Origin: an uncultured Planctomycetota bacterium
GTDB lineage: Bacteria > Planctomycetota > UBA1135 > GCA-002686595
Direction of reading: 5' to 3'
DNA length: 7,274 nucleotides
Assembly (NCBI GenBank): GCA_903829565.1
Contig: CAIKQM010000387.1
Span: 1 to 7,274 of the forward strand
In this document: piece after piece, positions 6,971 to 7,274 of the stretch
Numbering within the stretch: the first letter of the stretch is position 1
Layout: every line of letters starts with the position of its first letter
Program-made: the position numbers and the translations under genes
Notes under the pieces: model-generated
What the model was told of the DNA's origin: nothing
The model's input: the letters and a program-made list of their open reading frames with translations, nothing else
The model's database searches: none

Positions 6971-7274
6971 TCACGACAGGGGCGGCAGTTGGCCAGCGCG
7001 CACGAAGGCGTGCTCCCACAACCACAAACCGAACAACGCCAACAACGCGGCCGGCGCGACCAAGTACGGCATCTGGGCCACGACTGCGGTCACCAACAGC
7101 ACCGTCGGCAACACCACGCCCAGCGCATTGCCCATGTGCATCGCGCGCGGGATCGGGCCCGCGGCAATCACCGGCAAGAAGGCCGCTGCTTGGCGTGCAT
7201 TGGCGGTCGGGTGCTTCTTGATGCGTTCCGCCACGACCAACAGCAAGTGCAGGTTCAGCGCACCTACCAACAAC
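6971..7274 (-). CDS. NrfD/PsrC/SoeC-type membrane anchor subunit of a molybdoenzyme complex, C-terminal part (gene runs off the right edge)
   Basis: Only the last ~101 codons are in the window; the frame stays open to the right edge, and the codon at 7271-7273 is an internal TTG rather than a real start. The fragment is strongly hydrophobic, with likely membrane helices at fragment residues 1-16, 49-68 and 70-90. It ends in WEHAFVRAGQLPPLS, which matches the 'E-x-x-x-V-R-A-(G/A)-Q-x-x-P-L-S' type of ending I know from NrfD-family anchors such as PsrC and SoeC. Such proteins are integral membrane subunits that exchange electrons between quinone and an Fe-S subunit. The stop TGA at 6971-6973 is followed after 26 bases by the molybdopterin catalytic gene on the same strand, which supports one operon and one complex. 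The family call is fairly firm; the subfamily (PsrC, SoeC, TtrC, ActC) is not decidable from the C-terminus. Confidence 0.8.
   Translation of the reverse strand, partial: LLVGALNLHLLLVVAERIKKHPTANARQAAAFLPVIAAGPIPRAMHMGNALGVVLPTVLLVTAVVAQMPYLVAPAALLALFGLWLWEHAFVRAGQLPPLS

Noticed and set aside
7271..7273. Start codon for the NrfD-type protein at the right edge
   Set aside because: The codon is TTG inside a hydrophobic stretch, and the family is several times longer than 100 residues, so the gene is truncated by the window, not short.

Overview
The window looks like a piece of a GC-rich proteobacterial chromosome. A betaproteobacterium of the Burkholderiales type is my best guess, from the base composition, the frequent TTG/CTG leucine codons and the gene content; no marker gene fixes the taxon. 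All supported genes lie on the minus strand, so transcription runs from the right edge to the left. The coding density is nearly complete: the only gaps are 26 bases between the first two genes and about 99 bases at the left edge.

Right edge (6971-7274): the last ~100 codons of an NrfD/PsrC/SoeC-type membrane subunit, the quinone-interacting anchor of a complex iron-sulfur molybdoenzyme (CISM). After a short gap with a good Shine-Dalgarno comes a complete 928-residue molybdopterin oxidoreductase catalytic subunit (4158-6944). It has an N-terminal [4Fe-4S] cysteine cluster, a probable cysteine ligand to molybdenum, and no twin-arginine signal. Together they imply a membrane-anchored molybdoenzyme whose active site faces the cytoplasm, as in the sulfite dehydrogenase SoeABC. 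The substrate cannot be read from the sequence, and the Fe-S electron-transfer subunit, if present, would lie beyond the right edge.

Middle and left (100-4161): a complete 1353-residue DUF4011-type superfamily 1 helicase carrying a Vsr-like/MTES_1575-type PD-(D/E)XK nuclease domain and a DUF3320-like C-terminal domain. Proteins of this architecture are candidate nucleic-acid-processing or anti-phage factors. Its GTG start overlaps the TGA stop of the molybdoenzyme gene (GTGA), so a defence-like gene appears to be translationally coupled to a respiratory gene. That is the most unexpected feature of the window. The 3' end of the gene, encoding the nuclease and tail, has a different leucine codon choice from the 5' end, and the nuclease domain has Glu where I expect the conserved Asp.

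Left edge (1-99): the GC content falls to about 48%, and an open frame of 25 codons runs off the window on the minus strand. It may be the start of a further gene. I found no RNA genes, CRISPR arrays, insertion sequences, attachment sites or convincing terminators.
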